DNA of 64,000 nt, from positions 73,491 to 137,490 of the forward strand of contig NAOQ01000111.1 in NCBI GenBank assembly GCA_002751075.1, in the 5' to 3' direction. How positions within the stretch are numbered: position 1 is the first letter of the stretch; each line of letters begins with the position of its first letter. Shown here one piece after another: positions 26,749-40,141 of the stretch. Under the pieces are notes generated by a model. The model was not told the origin of the DNA. It saw only the letters and a list, made by a program, of their open reading frames with translations, and did no database searches. This DNA is from Ichthyophonus hoferi (lineage: Eukaryota; Opisthokonta; Ichthyosporea; Ichthyophonida; Ichthyophonidae). Position numbers and translations under genes: made by a program.

Positions 26749-29649
26749 AATAATTCGATTTGATGATGCTAATAGCCAGGTAAAAGTACCTTTATTATTA
26801 TAATTATGACTAGAAGCCAGACCATAAGTTCTTTAGAGGACAACATTTTTTTCCATAAAAATTACTATTAAAATCCATCACCCATGCCCAGTCCATGAGA
26901 ATTAAAAAGAAAGTAAAAATAAAACTTTCTACCTATTCTGGAGAATCCACCTCAACTAGCCACAATCTGCTCAATGAGACTCTTCTCTCAGTAACTTTGA
27001 TTCTGACTCCTCTACTAGTGGTTTTTTATCAACAGACTTGGAGCAAAAAAATTCCATTAACCAAGACTATGACAAATACAACTTAGTTTTGATTTACAAC
27101 CTCTTTCTGCATTCACAAACATTTCTTTATTATTCTTTTTTTATCTGAATAGGGTTTCTGATTGGTAATTATATATAGACAACAGTAATCTACATTAAGA
27201 CATTCTATTTTAAACATTCATGACCCCTGTACCATAAAAACAATAAATTGTATGTAATATTAGTTAGACTAAATTGATTTACATGACGTTGTGGCTGTGC
27301 CAATTAGTTTGCCAGAGTAGAACCTCATGCCTACCAATGAATGCACAGCTATGCAATAATTATAAATAAATAAATGTACAAATTAACGCCAAATAAATAC
27401 ATAAGAAAAACAATAATTAAACTCTTCAAATAATCCACATTTTAAAGAGGAGACACCATATAGAAGTGACAAAATAAATGTGACAGTCTTGATGTATTGA
27501 AACCATATATGATGAATTGAATCACAACAATAGCACCACAATGTTCCACCAAGTATTAACAGTGTATACGTTCACATGACAGTCACACATCAAGAGTCAA
27601 CTATACAAAAAAAAAAAAGCAAGTTCAATACTTTGAGGATAGCTAAATTCAATATACAAAAAAAATAAAACAATTCCTCTTTCAATAGTTTCAAACATAT
27701 ATGAGTCGCAAGTTGCTCATTTAGTAAGCCATTTACATGTAAGGTGGCTTGAAGAAATCTATCAGATAATGCTCATAACTTGTAGTAGTTGTCATTTCCA
27801 TTTTGGCTTTTATTATTGCTGTTTACAGATTAAAAAGTATCAATATTATATCCAGCCAGAACTCCCAGCACAGTAATCAATAATGCATTTTTATTGCAAT
27901 GAATATTTGAATTTGATTTCAGTCATCAACAGTCATGAATGCTTTAACTTCCACCAATAATAAGAGAATTTTCAAGTATGACCCATTTTTTATCAAACTT
28001 ACATCTTATGATATTGAAAAATAGTGACTATCTAGACCATAATTAATACAAGAAAAAATATTGCTAGTGCCATATGGCCTATATATGAAAACAAGAGTAT
28101 TGGGTTCATATTAGCCAAAGTAGAGATACAGTGAAAAAACAATAAGTCCAAAAGCTTAATATGTTTTAAACTGTTTCTGATTGGCGCCTTTAAAATTTCT
28201 TATAGCAAAAAATACAATGCATTATCATTTACTAAACATTACAAAGTTTGTATAATGGATAATTGATAAGAACATGCAAACAAATGTATAAAATATTTAA
28301 TGCATATATATAATTTCATTATTCTATAAAATATTTTTAGTGATTCCATGCTATGTCAACTTAAAATTATCATTAATCTAACTACCATAAATTCCTCATC
28401 TATGATTATATAAATATGAAAGGAATTCCTTAATTGTATTCTTATGATTAATCTAATTTGATCTAATTGCTTTAATATAATCGTAAGTGTAAGCATCTTA
28501 ATAACATATGAATCCCATGTCTAAAGGATTTTAAACCATACAGTACTACAATACTTTAACTATTTGTCATTACTAGTTTCCTTTTTTCTCTTTATTTGAC
28601 AACTACATATTAGTATCTGTAAGATATTTTTTTTTCCTTGTAGGACACCATGTTTCTCCTTTTCTAGCGTAGTTATTTTCCGTACCGAGCCTCCTCTAAT
28701 CTTTTACAGCTATTTTTTTTAATGTACAGGTGAACCTAGTAGGTCCTTGACAAAAGGTATTGATTTTACTAAGATTGTCTCAAGTAGAAGTAATCCACTA
28801 CTAATATGATTGAACTCTGATGGAGCAAATAATATAGCTGCTGTTTATTTTATACAGGTTTGACGTTAGTTATTTGTCTCATTGCGTATTTCTTTAGCCA
28901 TTCTACTTTAAAATAATTTTGGCTTTCACCAGGTTTTATTTTAATCAGCCCTTGCTTTCAATTTTACCATATTTACCTGCACTTAGTAAGGTATCAGCGT
29001 TTGAATTTGTTACCTTTGTGTCTCAGTGGCTTTTTTATACCGATTATTCATATCTTCAACAAATTAATTGAATATTAATCATAAGCTCACTCGAACACAA
29101 TTTTTTTTTTTGTCAGCCATAATTCAGGTCTTTATTTTAAAGCTCTAGACTTTGGCTGGGAAAGATTGCCACAGGAAGTAAACAAGTAATAAGCACAAAG
29201 CCTATTGCTAAGCTCTAGTAATTGTTAGTTTTCCTAAATTGAATTGATCAGATCTTAACAAAGTCCAAATATCGTTAACATATCTTTGTTAGATTGCTGT
29301 AATTTCGACTTATTATTATTATTTTTTTGACCTGACAGGCCAGTCTAAGACGTTTAATTTCATACAAGTAGCAGTTATTAGTGGTTAATATCTCAGTTGC
29401 ACTATGGAAAGATGGGTATTACCAATCGCACAATTTGCGCAAATGTCATTCTATCAATCTGCGATTAATCCCGCACGTGTACATTTTATTATATTGTATT
29501 ATATATATTATATTATATTATACAGTCTCGATTATTAATTATATACATAACCTACTACTCTAAGGTTTTGCAGGTTGGTGCGCTAAATTGGCTTGAAATA
29601 TCTCTGAATAAGCGTGCATATATTATATTAGTCTTTTTATTTTGCAAAA

Positions 29650-32600
29650 ATGGCAAAGCCCCAAATGGGTAAAGGGCCCAGAAAAGGTGCCCTGCAAAAG
29701 AAAAATGGTGGTGGTTCAGCGGCGTCCATGAAGGCAGGGGCTGGAAAGCCAACAAAAAAAGGAACGGGAAACAAAGGAAAGGCCCCTAAGGTACAGACAT
29801 TATTGTAGTATAATAGTGAGCACAGCATATATTTTAGTTTGCTTATGGTTTTTCCAAACATTACTGCGGAACTATTCAAACTGAGAGAGTAAGGATTTTA
29901 ACAAGGACATGGGATATGTAATAATTGTACCTAGCATGGCAAGAGGGGTAGATGTGGACTGAGAGAGAGGGGTTGAAGGTAAACAAAGGGTTGAGAAGAG
30001 CATGCTTGTTGTGTGCTTTTATCCTTATCTGTATATATGAGCATCAACGGGATTAGGCTCGGAAGTGGACGCATAAAAGATAGGGAAGACACTGAAAACC
30101 CGTCCAGAGAAACTGCCTATATAATTATATTTATTATTTATATCTATGCTTGTTCGTGTGTACATGAGAATATTCACAGATGCACTAGCAAACACTCTTC
30201 GTTATATAATTGTGGCCAAATTAATCTACATAAGCTATACATACAAAGTTAAGTACCAAAACATAATTTCACTTTAAGTACCCACACATATATAAAAATG
30301 CCACCAGGTATATGTTTCACGCTGTATACTATACGCTTCTTAGCAAATCTCTCTATATTAAATATAAATATGTATACTTGAACAAGCACATAAATGATAA
30401 TCATATCCCCTTATCATTCCTATAGCCTGCCATCAATGAGGTAGATTCAGGTAGTTCGGATGGTGAGGTTGACTACGAGGATCTTGAAGACCTGGACGTT
30501 AATTTCCTGGCAAGTATGGATCGTGAAGCAATATCAAAGACTATTACGTGAGTGTTCTCATTGGATCTCCTTGTGATGTCGTGGCTGCAATAGTGTGATT
30601 GTTGTATGCACGTTGTCTATACTTTGACAAAGGTGTATTTAATGGAGAAATACACAGGTTATAATATGATATGAGTTATATATATAATGGGCGCAGGTTA
30701 ATTATATTTTTACACGCATTACAACATAAAGTAGTATGATTATTGTTGTTCTTAGAAAACATAAATGAGGGAAGGCAAAATAGGCGGAAAGACCGTGACT
30801 ACTAGGTTATTTCTGCATCCATCAAAAGAATGAAGGGTATAAGGTTAATCATACATTTGATATCTAGTGTACGTACATAGTGTATATCTGAAAGTATCTC
30901 TGTTACTGTGTTAGCTTGTACCTTTACTAATTAAATGAAGCCATGTTGATCTATAATATAAGTACAACCTTAACCAAAAAATAATTATTAAAATCACCTA
31001 TACTTAACTATCAATCTACTGACCTTATATTCACACCTGTGTGAATAGCTATAGGTATAGATAGGTTTGCTTATCACACAGTATCTACGTTTTGCTATAG
31101 TTTTATAATTTTTATTAAGCCTATTCTCTTTTCTACATGCATATGAAACTCACATATACGTATAGATATAGATATAGATATACACATACACGTAAGTTTG
31201 TTATCTTTATGCACCTATCCTAATATTTGGCTGTTTCCATCATAGTCTAGAAGCCAAGCAAGCAGAATTAGCGAAGGCTAAAGCCCTTGGCGTCAAACAA
31301 GAGCAAACAATGCAGAAGAGAAAGAGAAAGGTATAGAAACTGTGTAATAATTAACCAATCCATACCATTTAGTCTTGTATTTTGGCTGCTTACTTGTTAC
31401 GGATCCATTACTACTTCTAGTTCAGGGTGTGGTTTCTACATGTCCTGGTAGATGCGGGCCATATAGCATATTGAAAATGTTATTTATCAAGCTAATATGC
31501 ATGACCTCTATGGGTTGGAGGAGAGAGATTGTTGTATAGACACCCAAAGACGTGGATGGGTGGGATATGTAGTTTAATGCATACATGCTTGATTGTATAC
31601 TTGTATTTTTGTCGTACAGGAAACATTTTTATTTTGGCTTTTAGATATATGCATATACATAATATCTAGCTACATCCACATCCTACTCCCAACAGAGAAT
31701 ACTTTGTCTACCAATGCAGTATACCTAAATATACATATACGTAAACATGCACATACATATGACTTAGTATTTCCCCATACATACCCATACATAGGAGGAC
31801 AGTGAAGATGAGGAGATGGTGCATGAAAAGAAACCTCGTTCTGCAGCCAAAATAAAGGACGAGCCCAAACGCATGCCTATCAAGGTGGGGGCTCGTATCG
31901 TGGCACATGAACTACAACCAGGTGATGTAACCCTCCCACTATTATGTTGTATCTCTCTCCTATCCACCATTATTGGAGTCATCACAACTTGTCTAAAAAT
32001 TTGCACTGACATTCCTGAGTTGGCTTGCTGTTTCTCTTTGGGTGTCTCCACTCCTTAGACAAAGGATATTATTTCCCTTTTTATTTTATTCGTTTATAGC
32101 TTTATTGCATACTAACATGCATTATAATGCAGTTCAATTAATATTTGTTTGAGCTAGGCCACTGACAACTATTTATCACACAGAGTCTAAAGAGGAGAAG
32201 GAGAAGGAGAAAGAAATAGAGAGCGGGAGTGAGGAGATGTCAGAGGGAGAGGTTACTAGTGAGGATGAGGATGAGGAGATTGAAATGGAAGAGGGAGAGG
32301 AGGAGGAGGAGGAGGAAGAGCCCGAGGGTATGTATTTCAGTAAGGGGTGGGTAGGGGCTGTTCTTAGCTAAGGTGTTGTAACGTGTGCTATATATACGGG
32401 GAAAGGTGTGGTCAATTATAGGCAGGCTGCTCATTGTGTGCTTAGGTGTATGATGTTTTGGTTAATAGACCTAGTCTTTTGATGGAACGGAAAATAAAAG
32501 GATGTCGCGGGATAGAAGATGTTGTATTAGTAAGGTTTGTGCAGACATAGCTTGATGGTGATTATGTCTGGCTGTTTGTGGATTGTATTTGTGCGAATAA

Positions 32601-35600
32601 TATAAGTATAAGTGTATACAATTATTTTGACAGATAAGCACGTGTATACACTACTCCTATATACTTATTGTTTAATTGAGACGAACATATTAATTCCTTG
32701 CTAGTATTCTCATACGGCTTCATATACTACGTTGTACCACATTTTCCCATAACATTGCTGATAACATTTACTTATACACATTACACATTATGCTCCATTA
32801 TTGACGACAATCTCACGTCCCATCTATACACACTATATACTATATACACTATATACTGCTATTACTATATACACAGGCATGACAGCCGTACAGATAGCTC
32901 TAGCATCACGTGCCACCATTCTTAAGGCTAAGGATGACATTGCACGTATATCACTCAACATTCTTGCCGACTCCGACGCCAATGTAATACCTCCCTGTTG
33001 ATGAATTATGTTATGAAATTCTATACATTCTATATATATTGTTTTTATCTTGGCTTACTCATTCAAGCCTCATGAACATAACTAGTATTTTTTATTGTAA
33101 TACTTGCATAGATGCCTATTTGCCTGCATACATACATATTGTATAATATATACATTTCCGCCTATTTGTCGACCTGATCTTCTCTGTTTTGTTGATATGT
33201 TTATAAATGAGTGGTTTATCAGTAACCCGAGTTTACTTTTATATAAAAATATTCAAGACATTAGTTGTTAAAAACAAAACACTGTACTGTAATTCATTTT
33301 TGGAACTATAAGCGAGTCTATTCAGCTCTTTGGCTTGCAGTCAGAAGACCATTTAACAATAAAACACCAGAGGCGAAAGCAAGTAGATTAGTCTAAAGCT
33401 GTCTCAATTAGAAGCCTAATCAAAAGATAATATCATGTAGTTTGATTGGTAATGAGATTGTAGTAATCCTCAACCTGCATGTATATATATGTATGTATAT
33501 ACCTATACAACACGCTAATATGTCCAAGTGTGATAGAGACGGACCACTGTAAAATCATGGCTGGGCTATATATAGCCACACTATAAAGTACATGACTACT
33601 AACGTATCTATCTCTGCCTCACCCCATTCCCCACTTTCTAGATAAATGATCTGAAAAAACTCCACGCATTTGCGGCCGATGGCACCTCTGATGGTCGGAT
33701 TAGAAAAATGGCGATTGTATCATTGTTGTCTGTATTTAAGGATATCTTACCCGGGTGTGTATACAACATTATAATATTTTATAATATAGTATAGTGTAAT
33801 GCAATATAGTGTAGTATAGTGTAATGTAATATAGTATAGTATAGTATAGTATAGTATAATGTAATATAATGTAGTATAGTATAGTATAATGTAATATAAT
33901 GTAGTATAGTATAGGATAATATACAACGCCATTGATTTATAAGCATAGTAAGATACATATCAGGCCCGATGATCTCTCCATTTATGCTTCTATACGTGTG
34001 TACCTTTCTACATCAATGTGTATCTCTTGTTGTTCTCAATTACTCTATTCGAATATATCGTAATATTGAGTTCTGTTATCATTTATTATTATGTTTAAAT
34101 CCCCCTGGTGATATATATATGTTGACTCCACTCCTATCCCATATACACCAGTTATCGTATGCGCTTACCAACCAATGAAGAGAAAAAGGTAAAACTAAGT
34201 AAAGAGGTCAAGAAATTGCGTCTTTATGAAGGAAACCTGTTGGGATCATATCAAAAATACTTGCAGCTCTTACATAAGTTCCTTGAAGGTGAGTGCCAAT
34301 GACTCTATAAACAGATATAGGATTTGCAGCAAATAGATGAGAGAATATAGCAGAACCTCTCACAGTAGGGCTCATTCATAGCTATTTTCTTTCCCTTCAC
34401 CAGCGGTGTAAACCCAGTACTATAGACCAATATTGTTATACACCTATATATTTATTCACTCTGGGCACATACAGCCTATCACCGCAGGGTGAAAGCCCAC
34501 AAAGAAGGAAAGGTAGTTGAAGACATGGCCGAGATACAGGGATTAGCGACCCTTAGTGTACGGTGCCTATGCGATATGCTCTTGGCTAGAGTTGATTTCA
34601 ACTTCACCAATAACATTATTCAAACCCTTCTCCCTGCTGCTCTATCTCAGCTTCCAGAGGTATATAACTACACCTGTTTTTTTTTCCATACTTCTTTTCT
34701 AACAGTATTCCGGCATCTTTCAGGACATTAGCCATCTAAGTACAATTTACCCTTCCTGCTTGTGTGAAGACCTTGTATAATTCATTTTAAAAATGACATT
34801 AATGCAGTTTTTTCTAGAATATTATTACCTTTATATATCTGTATGAGACGGAGATATTAACTGTGTATGCACTGGTAACTGATCCACCGCTCTCAGGCCC
34901 TGCCTAAAGTGTGTGAAACCTTAAGGGAGTTATTTGCAAGAGACACTCGCATGTTTACTACCTTGGAGACTGTGCGTACTGTGGCCAATCTGGCCAAGTC
35001 TCACAACTACAACATTCCTCCAGAGGTATATTTAACACGTTTTCCATATATATATATATATACTGTGCATTTCATACTGTCTTTATATACGTTTGTTACG
35101 TTTCTATCTTGTTTTATTTCAATTCTCAATTCATTAAATTGTAAAAAAATATGTTACTTGGTTGTGTTGTACCCTACTCTATATATTTATGTATGCTTTT
35201 TTCTATTTTGTATTTACTTGGTTTTATTGTTACATTCCTAAGTGGTCGTAATATAAATATATACTATGTTGTCAATGTGTTTTGGTGTTTTTTTTTTTTA
35301 AAAAAAAAAGGAAATGATGATTACCGTAAAAGGTCTGAGCGCTCAGTAGTTAGGAAATGGGAATATATTTGGATCCAGAATTGTTTGTTTTTTCCATTGG
35401 AACAAAGTTATTCGAGTGGGTGATCAAACAAGATCCTATATTAATGCGGAGTTATTGCAAGATAACAATGTAGGGTGCGAGGCCGAGTGTCATTTCCTTG
35501 AGATATAGGATGCCACAACGATTGACCACCCATATGAAATGAACTGTTAGCTTTCCCATTTCAAACCTGCGGAGTGTGCAAATGATCACAAATTAAATGC

Positions 35601-38600
35601 TGATCCTTTTTTTCCACATTTTGTTTTTGTTTTTTTTCGCCTGTTGTTGTACACTTTGCTTTTGCTGCATGTCTCTGGGTTTAAAAACCCAACCCAATCC
35701 CTTCTGACGGCTATGTGTGCGGCAAACTGTCATACAGTTGGTGGAAACATTCGATGCGCTGATATTCTCGGAGGAGCTACTGGACACCAGTATTAACCCT
35801 ATTAACAACAAGCGATCTGGCCCGCCAACTCATATCTCAAGGAAAAGCAGAAAGGTGACTCAATTATTCATCTTTCACGCCACTAACCTATGTGTATATA
35901 CGTATATACGCTGATGTTTTCTCTTCTGCGTTGCAATATACCATATTCATATACGTACATAGAGCATTGTTCTTGCTTCTGATTACCCTTTTCCGTTATC
36001 TTCACGGACAATATCTCTGATGCCATTCGTTATTTTATTTTATTCTCGCCACATATCTATAACACCAGTGTCATCTAGTTTGAATCTTATTTATTCTTAG
36101 GACACTCCTACCCTGTCAATTTTTTCTTTGTTCTGCCAACTCTATGTAACTGATCTCTTTGATACCCGTAGAAAAATAAAGAGGATAAGTTGTTGGAGCA
36201 GGAATTGGAAATGGCATCGGCTGAAAACAACAAACAGGAAATGAAACGCACGGTATGAATGCTATAAATACATTGTTTTATATATGTATGTGTGTATGTG
36301 TATAGAGGCTTTATGAATGAGAAAGCGAACATTTAGGTAGTCTTTATGTGTTATTGGCAGCAGTTATAAATTGGAATATCCGTAGGTTTATAAGTACATG
36401 TCGATATGGGTATGCTGTGTATTAATTCCTATACAAAAAATGAAGAATGTATAAAGTTCCTTGATAGTTTTGAAATGGGTTCGTGTTAAAGTTACTTGTA
36501 ATATTCAAAACATGAAAGACCGCAATAGAGTGATGATTTTCTCTTCCTTTTAACTGATGCGCAACTTTGGCCACAGCAAACGGAGATTCTCAAATTACTG
36601 TTCCTGACATACTTCAGAGTTTTAAAAACTTCTGGAACTTCTCCTATGCTTCCGGCGGTACTGAAGGGGCTCTCACTGTAAGTAGTATTTACTACTTTCT
36701 CCACTATACCACATCCACGTACTTTCTCTACTATACCACATCCACGTACTTTCTCTACTATACCACATCCACGTACTTTCTCTACTATACCACATCCACG
36801 TACTTTCTCCACTATACCACATCCACGGGAAATCCATCTATTTATTGTCCTCTCCACCTCTTTCTTCCCCTCTCTCTCCTGAGCATGTTCAATGATTTAT
36901 TGAATAGCTATTCATAACAATGTATGAGCCTAACAAACCCTCATCGCTCAACTCTCGCATATACCTCCCTCTCCTATACTTTTTTCACCTACAGTCACGC
37001 ACACCTAATCAACGTGGACTTCTTTGTGGATTTATTGGCCACCCTTTCTCATCTGTTGTCACTCGGCAACCTCTCCTACGAGAGCTCGTTACACTGTGTA
37101 CAAACTGCCTTTGCCATTGTCACCGGTCAAGGTAGGTTTGTATGGATGCTTTTTCTCGGGCTCTTTTTATAATCTGGTCAAAGTGGGGTTTACCTAATTG
37201 GTTTTGACAGCCTTTGTATGCATACAGACGAATTGTAATAATAACCGCTACGGTATGCATTGCTTTATGATACTAGCAGTGTGGTTATACATAGTTGATC
37301 CTATCTTACCTTAACTCCAATGCAATAGTTCATGACTTTGTGGAGAATGGTTACTATAGAATAAGTGCACAGTAAATATAGGCTGGTTTAATAGTACCCT
37401 TTCCAAGTAAACCAATACATGTACAGTTCTTAAAACATAAGAATTTATCGCATACAGTTATTCATCAAACCATGCATAGAAACTGGGATTGAACTTACGT
37501 ACTAACTGTCATTGTTATCAAACGAGAATGAAACTAATATATAGGCATAATGTAATACAGGGGCGGTGTTGACTATCGATACCAAGGATGTCTTTACCCA
37601 TCTCTACGCGCTTATTGCACAGGCACCCGCTCAACAACAACATCTTCCTTTGTTAGTCAAATGCCTTATGGCCATGCAGTCTCAAAATCACATGGTATGT
37701 AAGCATGAGCTTACACTTCTATGTTTTTTTGAGATAATTTGTTTTAGTGATGGTAAATGATATATATATGCATGCTTCGTTGTGTTTTAACAGATTTATA
37801 CCGGCGGCCATTCAGTTGAAACTATATATATCTCACATTATGCCCAACCCACCCAACACAACTTGTGTATACAGCTCACTATATCAAGGGTAGCCAGTTT
37901 TGTAAAGAGGATCTTTTCTGTGGTCCTACAACTTTCTGGAGGCAATGCCTTGGGCCTGATGGCTATGGCCAATAATCTCATGCAGGTGTGTGCGTGTGTG
38001 TATGTATAGGAAAGTGCAAGTAGAGAAGTTGTATGACATGGGATTTTGTATCATCTTTTTTGACTTGTTTTGTTATGGCGTTCAGCAAATGTAATACATA
38101 TGTGGACTACTATACTATACTATACTCACCTAACTGTAAATTGTTTTTCCCACATGGTTTGCTTTGATGGATATCTACTCATATACAAGTGTATATGCGT
38201 GCTTATGATTTAATTTAACATATCAGCCCCATTATCATTTATAAAAAGAGATTTGTTGCTACAAAGCATTGGCATAGTATTATGTGTTTTGACACAACAC
38301 CTGCACTCCCTGCTACTCCTTTCTTTTACTGTTCTCCTTTTTTTCGGTTTATACATTTAGCAACCCTCATCTCATCGCCATCTGAACTAATTTTTAAACT
38401 ATACTTTAATTGACATATCTTGGTTTCAAATACGTAGAGGCAAGCGCGTGTACTGGGTCTCCTAGAGAGTGAAGGTATCGGTGCAGGCATTTTTCTTCCT
38501 GAAGCCACCGACCCAGAGACCGCTAATGCTATTGCTGGTGGGCTGTGGGAGCTGCACATGTTGAGGGTAAGTACCAGGTAAATGTACATGTATGTTTAGG

Positions 38601-40141
38601 ACTGGTTAGGCTGTATATATTTGCTGGAAGGCTGTGATGTATAAGCTCTTTTGACCTGGCTCTATCTCTGTACAATATCTAGAAGATGTGTTAGTTTATT
38701 TGAGGAAAACCCCTTTGCTACAATAATGACTTTGATTAGAAAGAGGAACAGGTATGGAGGTAAACCTAATAGTCGTAGCACCAACCAATGCCCCTATCTG
38801 GGCCCGGTTGTTGACAGGCACTAACAAGAATATATCTCTTACGCATTTATATACAGAAACATCCCCACCCAGCTGTGGCCTTAATGGCACAGCATCTAAT
38901 GGGAAAACCTCAGACGGACGCAGCTACTGGTAGAACGACTCTACTTCCCCCTGGTCTGCGTAAAGCGCCAGGCGTCCTCCTGCAAGTATGAATCCTATTT
39001 TATTTCCTTTAACATTTATTATGTAATGTATTTGTATGTCCCAATACATAAACTATGCTAACTTTGTGTTGGTGTGCTATTATATTTTTTCACTCTTATT
39101 TACACCGGTAACTTAGAATCAAGAGTTGCAATACTAGGGGCATGTACGAGCGACTGATAGAATATGCAACAATAGTTTAAATGAAATGCGAGGGTGATGG
39201 ACCCACTGCATGTACAGCCTCTGGACCCTTTCAGTATTGCCTAGTTAGCCTTTAGTTTAAGGGTAGCTACCTAGTGACTTTCTAATCAATACTTACACGG
39301 CCACTTGCAGGAATACGACAACAGTAAGGGAGGTTTCAACCCACAGATTCAGCCCCCTCGTCAGCACCCAAGGGCAAAGGCATTGGCCAAGGTTGCTGTA
39401 TGTACTACCTCCCTCTACTCCGCTGTACCCTATATACTCTATACCCATACACACGTGTATACTGTACATAATATAAGAGATATATGCAGTTTCACATGTA
39501 ATTTCCTTACTCATGTAAATACAATTCCTCTTAGCCTTTTCTTCTATATGCTCTTATATTTAACCCCTGTTATTTATTGCACTTGATATTCTTTGATCCA
39601 ATAGGTTTGTCCATTCCTAGGCAATACATGCTATTATGTCACTGCAACCCCTGTCTTCTCTCAACTCTAGACCATTACCTACATGAACTTCCTTTACTTA
39701 GCCATTCTACTGTTTTAATTGTTATTCCAATTTATTCATTATTTATTTACCTATAATGTCGTATCATTAGACAAGCTCCTAAATTAAAACTGCTTGCCAA
39801 TCATAGCACCACATTACTTATTATCTTTATACTCTTCATAACATGTATTATTAATCATCTACAGGCATTATCTTACGTCTTAGAAGCTTAAAATATATTA
39901 GTTTTTGGCCTGTAGTTTGTTGAAAGGGGGTCTGATGGACTGATAGATTATTTCCACGGGTATATAGAATGGCGGAGAGATGGTGTTTGCCTGCCTGAGA
40001 GTGAATGATGATAAAGAAGCCCCCGCCTTGCCGGTGGTAGACCACGAAAAACTGAAAGCCTCTATAGCAAGGCTGTTGAAAAAGGTTTGGAGACGAAATT
40101 CCCTTTTTTCGCCTGTTTCACACTTGATTCTTTTTTTCTAG
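29650..40141 (+). CDS. NOC3: Nucleolar complex protein 3 (NOC3)
   Basis: About 20 exons with consistent phases, about 829 aa: 29650-29790, 30426-30547, 31246-31330, 31795-31921, 32184-32327, 32877-32983, 33642-33754, 34152-34288, 34475-34659, 34897-35025, 35738-35854, 36172-36252, 36577-36677, 36995-37131, 37561-37694, 37875-37985, 38438-38566, 38857-38985, 39311-39397, 39968-40141. A Lys/Gly-rich N-terminus and a long Glu-rich region (exon 5) precede the helical repeat body. Family blocks are [34 protein letters not shown] followed by [19 protein letters not shown] and [20 protein letters not shown], then [16 protein letters not shown]3 acts in the nucleolus in 60S pre-ribosome maturation and, in yeast, also in replication licensing. 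The last exon is uncertain: it may stop at 40141, or splice at 40084 (a weak gtttgg donor) to a short exon 40521-40544 ending in TAA. Confidence 0.9.
33765..33922. repeat. TATAG/TAATG tandem repeat in a NOC3 intron
   Basis: Repeats of tatagtataatgtaatat-like units, of the same style as the XRN2 intron minisatellite at 21.5-21.9 kb. Confidence 0.85.
36694..36828. repeat. 27-bp minisatellite, five units, in a NOC3 intron
   Basis: Unit starts fall at 36694, 36721, 36748, 36775 and 36802, nearly identical, built around ctataccacatccacg. The unit length is a multiple of three, so one frame stays open on each strand, but the array lies between splice sites at 36678 and 36994 and an in-frame stop follows directly if the intron is kept. 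It is therefore not coding. Confidence 0.95.

Larger units (their letters stand above)
24199..29649. other. Divergent intergenic region between XRN2 and NOC3
   Basis: About 5.4 kb between two genes transcribed away from each other, so it includes both promoters. Apart from the LTR-like repeat at 25934-26748 it is AT-rich sequence with no supported gene. The short open stretches have no recognisable domains. Confidence 0.6.

Noticed and set aside
36694-36828. CRISPR-like direct repeat array
   Set aside because: Units are head to tail without spacers, in a eukaryotic intron.
36492-36917. ORFs with repeated YFLYYTTST or RGCGIVEKV
   Set aside because: Both are frames of the intronic 27-bp minisatellite.
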